In this document: one piece after another, positions 62,843 through 64,000 of the stretch
Layout of the letters: each line of letters starts with the position of its first letter
Numbering within the stretch: the first letter of the stretch is position 1
Assembly: GCA_965205235.1 (NCBI GenBank)
Contig: CBDBGD010000007.1
Span: 248,001 to 312,000, forward strand
Origin: CBDBGD01 sp965205235
GTDB lineage: Bacteria; Chloroflexota; Dehalococcoidia; Lucifugimonadales; UBA1127
Direction: 5' to 3'
Length of the DNA stretch: 64,000 nucleotides
Position numbers and translations under genes: made by a program
The notes under the pieces: model-generated
Database searches by the model: none
What the model was told of the DNA's origin: nothing
Seen by the model: the letters and a program-made list of their open reading frames with translations, nothing else

Positions 62843-63571
62843 GTGGGCCGACCCGAAGCCGCGGAGCCCCGCCGGATCCTTGCGGTCTTCGCCCACCCGG
62901 ACGACGAGACGTCCGTGGCGGGCGGCACCATCGCACGGTCGGTGCAGGAGGGGGTGGAGGTCACCGTGGTGACGGCGACACGCGGCGAGTGGGGCACGCT
63001 GGGCACGGGCCGCATGACCATCGCACGAGAGGAGCTGCCGGCGGTCCGCGAGGCGGAGCATCGGGCGGTGATGCGGCTTTACGGCGCCCATCCCCCGGTC
63101 TTCCTAGGCTACGAGGATGCGACGATGGGGGAGGCGGACCTCGCCTCGGCCATCCGACAGGTGGCGGCAGAGATGCAGCGCGTGCGACCTGACATCATCA
63201 TCACATGGGGCCCGACGGGAATGTCTCGACACCCGGACCACATCGCAGTCCACCAGGCCACGGTGGAGGCTTTCCGAGCGTACGCCGCCTCTGCGGCGGC
63301 TCGCCTCTTCTACGCCGCTCTTCCGCTGGACGTTGCCCGCCGGTTCGAAGCGGAGATCGAGGGGCCGGAGGCGTCGCCCACGGTCCGCATCGACATCACC
63401 GACTACCTGCAGACCAAGGCCCGGGCCCTGCGCATCTACCGTTCGCAGGAGGATGCCCAGGCGATCGCAGCGGTGTTGGAGCAGGCCCCCGAGTGGACCG
63501 CCAGTGAGTACTTCCACCAAGCCTACCCTGAAGTCGACGGCGCTGCGCTGACAAACACGCTCTGGGGGTAG
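62843..63571 (+). CDS. PIG-L family deacetylase
   Basis: GTG 62843 follows GGAGGGA at six bases and is preferred to GTG 62798. The 242-residue protein has the zinc-binding 'FAHPDDE' near the N-terminus, 'TATRGEWG', and 'RHPDHIAVHQA' with the third zinc histidine. PIG-L/LmbE proteins remove acetyl groups from N-acetylglucosamine-type substrates, including in mycothiol and bacillithiol synthesis. The substrate is not determined. The gene is followed three bases later by the DNA polymerase IV gene. Confidence 0.88.
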   Translation: MGRPEAAEPRRILAVFAHPDDETSVAGGTIARSVQEGVEVTVVTATRGEWGTLGTGRMTIAREELPAVREAEHRAVMRLYGAHPPVFLGYEDATMGEADLASAIRQVAAEMQRVRPDIIITWGPTGMSRHPDHIAVHQATVEAFRAYAASAAARLFYAALPLDVARRFEAEIEGPEASPTVRIDITDYLQTKARALRIYRSQEDAQAIAAVLEQAPEWTASEYFHQAYPEVDGAALTNTLWG

Positions 63572-63574
63572 CCC

Positions 63575-64000
63575 GTGACCGTCTGGAGGTACATCCTCCA
63601 CGCCGACCTGGACGCCTTCTACGCCTCCGTGGAGCAGCACGACAATCCGGCCCTGCGGGGCCGTCCGGTGGCCGTGGGCGGGCCTCCCGAGGCCCGGGGC
63701 GTGGTCGCCGCCGCCTCCTACGAGGCCCGCCGTCACGGGGTGCGGTCAGCGATGCCGATGCGCACGGCGCTGCGCCTCTGCCCGGAGCTGGTCCGGGTCT
63801 CGGCGCGCTTCGACCGCTACCGGGAGGTCTCCCAGGCGGTCATGGGCATCTTCCACGACCTGACCCCGCTCGTAGAGCCGCTCTCCATGGACGAGGCATA
63901 CATGGACGTCAGCGCCCAGGTGCCTCCTGAAGGCCTGGAAGAGACGGGTCGAGAGCTAAAGGCTCGGGTCAGGGAGGTCACCGGCTTGGCCGTGACCATA
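63575..64000 (+). CDS. dinB: DNA polymerase IV (Y-family), 3' partial
   Basis: GTG 63575, three bases after the deacetylase stop, opens a frame that continues past the window end; 142 residues are visible. They include the Y-family catalytic start 'ILHADLDAFYASVEQHDNP' (metal-binding Asp), 'GRPVAVGG', 'ARGVVAAASYEARRHGVRSAMP' and 'EPLSMDEAYMDVS' with the second catalytic Asp-Glu. The enzyme performs error-prone translesion synthesis. Regulation by LexA cannot be judged, as no operator is seen in the three-base gap. Confidence 0.93.
   Translation, partial: MTVWRYILHADLDAFYASVEQHDNPALRGRPVAVGGPPEARGVVAAASYEARRHGVRSAMPMRTALRLCPELVRVSARFDRYREVSQAVMGIFHDLTPLVEPLSMDEAYMDVSAQVPPEGLEETGRELKARVREVTGLAVTI

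Overview
The window reads as a high-GC bacterial chromosome segment. The gene content fits the Chloroflexota, probably the Dehalococcoidia/SAR202 side; this is inference, because no rRNA or marker phylogeny is available here. Supporting content: Pro/Thr-linker lipoproteins, very large secreted FN3/GLUG, TolB-propeller and leucine-rich-repeat proteins, an archaeal-type prolyl-tRNA synthetase, a DhnA-type class I aldolase, an enolase-superfamily enzyme, RraA-like, amidase and PIG-L enzymes, P450 and MpaB-like oxygenases, and many GTG/TTG starts.

Layout. 0-9.2 kb: the 3' part of a >3,000-residue secreted repeat protein. 9.2-10.2 kb: two truncated regulator pseudogenes lying tail to tail, a regulatory region and a 47-residue zinc-ribbon gene. 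10.2-24.9 kb: surface and oxidative functions, namely a double six-repeat TolB-propeller lipoprotein with a Cache-like C-terminus, a cytochrome P450 coupled to a 1,479-residue LRR lipoprotein, a TM2 protein, a membrane-anchored HExxH peptidase, decayed duplicates, and an MpaB/rubber-oxygenase-like protein. 25-27.8 kb: an EamA-like permease and a lipid kinase. 28.2-31.4 kb: a relic mobile island with four helix-turn-helix genes, an XRE/ImmA-type pair, an AlpA regulator and an internally deleted integrase 3' end.

31.5-39.8 kb: methyltransferase, aldolase, a frameshifted P-loop gene, a HAD remnant abutting a PHP-SMC-like ATPase, proS and a broken citrate-synthase-like gene. 40-52.1 kb: small-molecule and stress enzymes (GNATs, DinB-fold proteins, three methyltransferases, NUDIX, histidine phosphatase, DUF402, enolase superfamily) with two paralogous ABC-2 permease pairs but only one ATPase gene. 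52.5-56.5 kb: a second mobile-type island with three small membrane proteins, hairpins, a 32-bp inverted repeat, a DUF2806-like gene and a P4-type integrase beside tRNA-Ser(UGA). 56.6-64 kb: DUF1801 protein, trypsin-like lipoprotein, DinB-fold protein, RraA-like protein, amidase with a small partner, tRNA-Thr(CGU), PIG-L deacetylase and the start of DNA polymerase IV.

Three themes stand out. First, short sequence modules recur at unrelated genes: a 48-bp start-region leader (three copies), a divergent promoter block (two copies) and the integrase 3' end (two copies). Second, there is much gene decay: at least eight remnants or frameshifts. Third, there are two small integrase-linked islands, plus a PHP-ATPase that could be defence related. 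The best candidates for something undescribed are the 52.5-54.9 kb cassette and the palindrome-controlled HTH/ImmA island at 28-31 kb.
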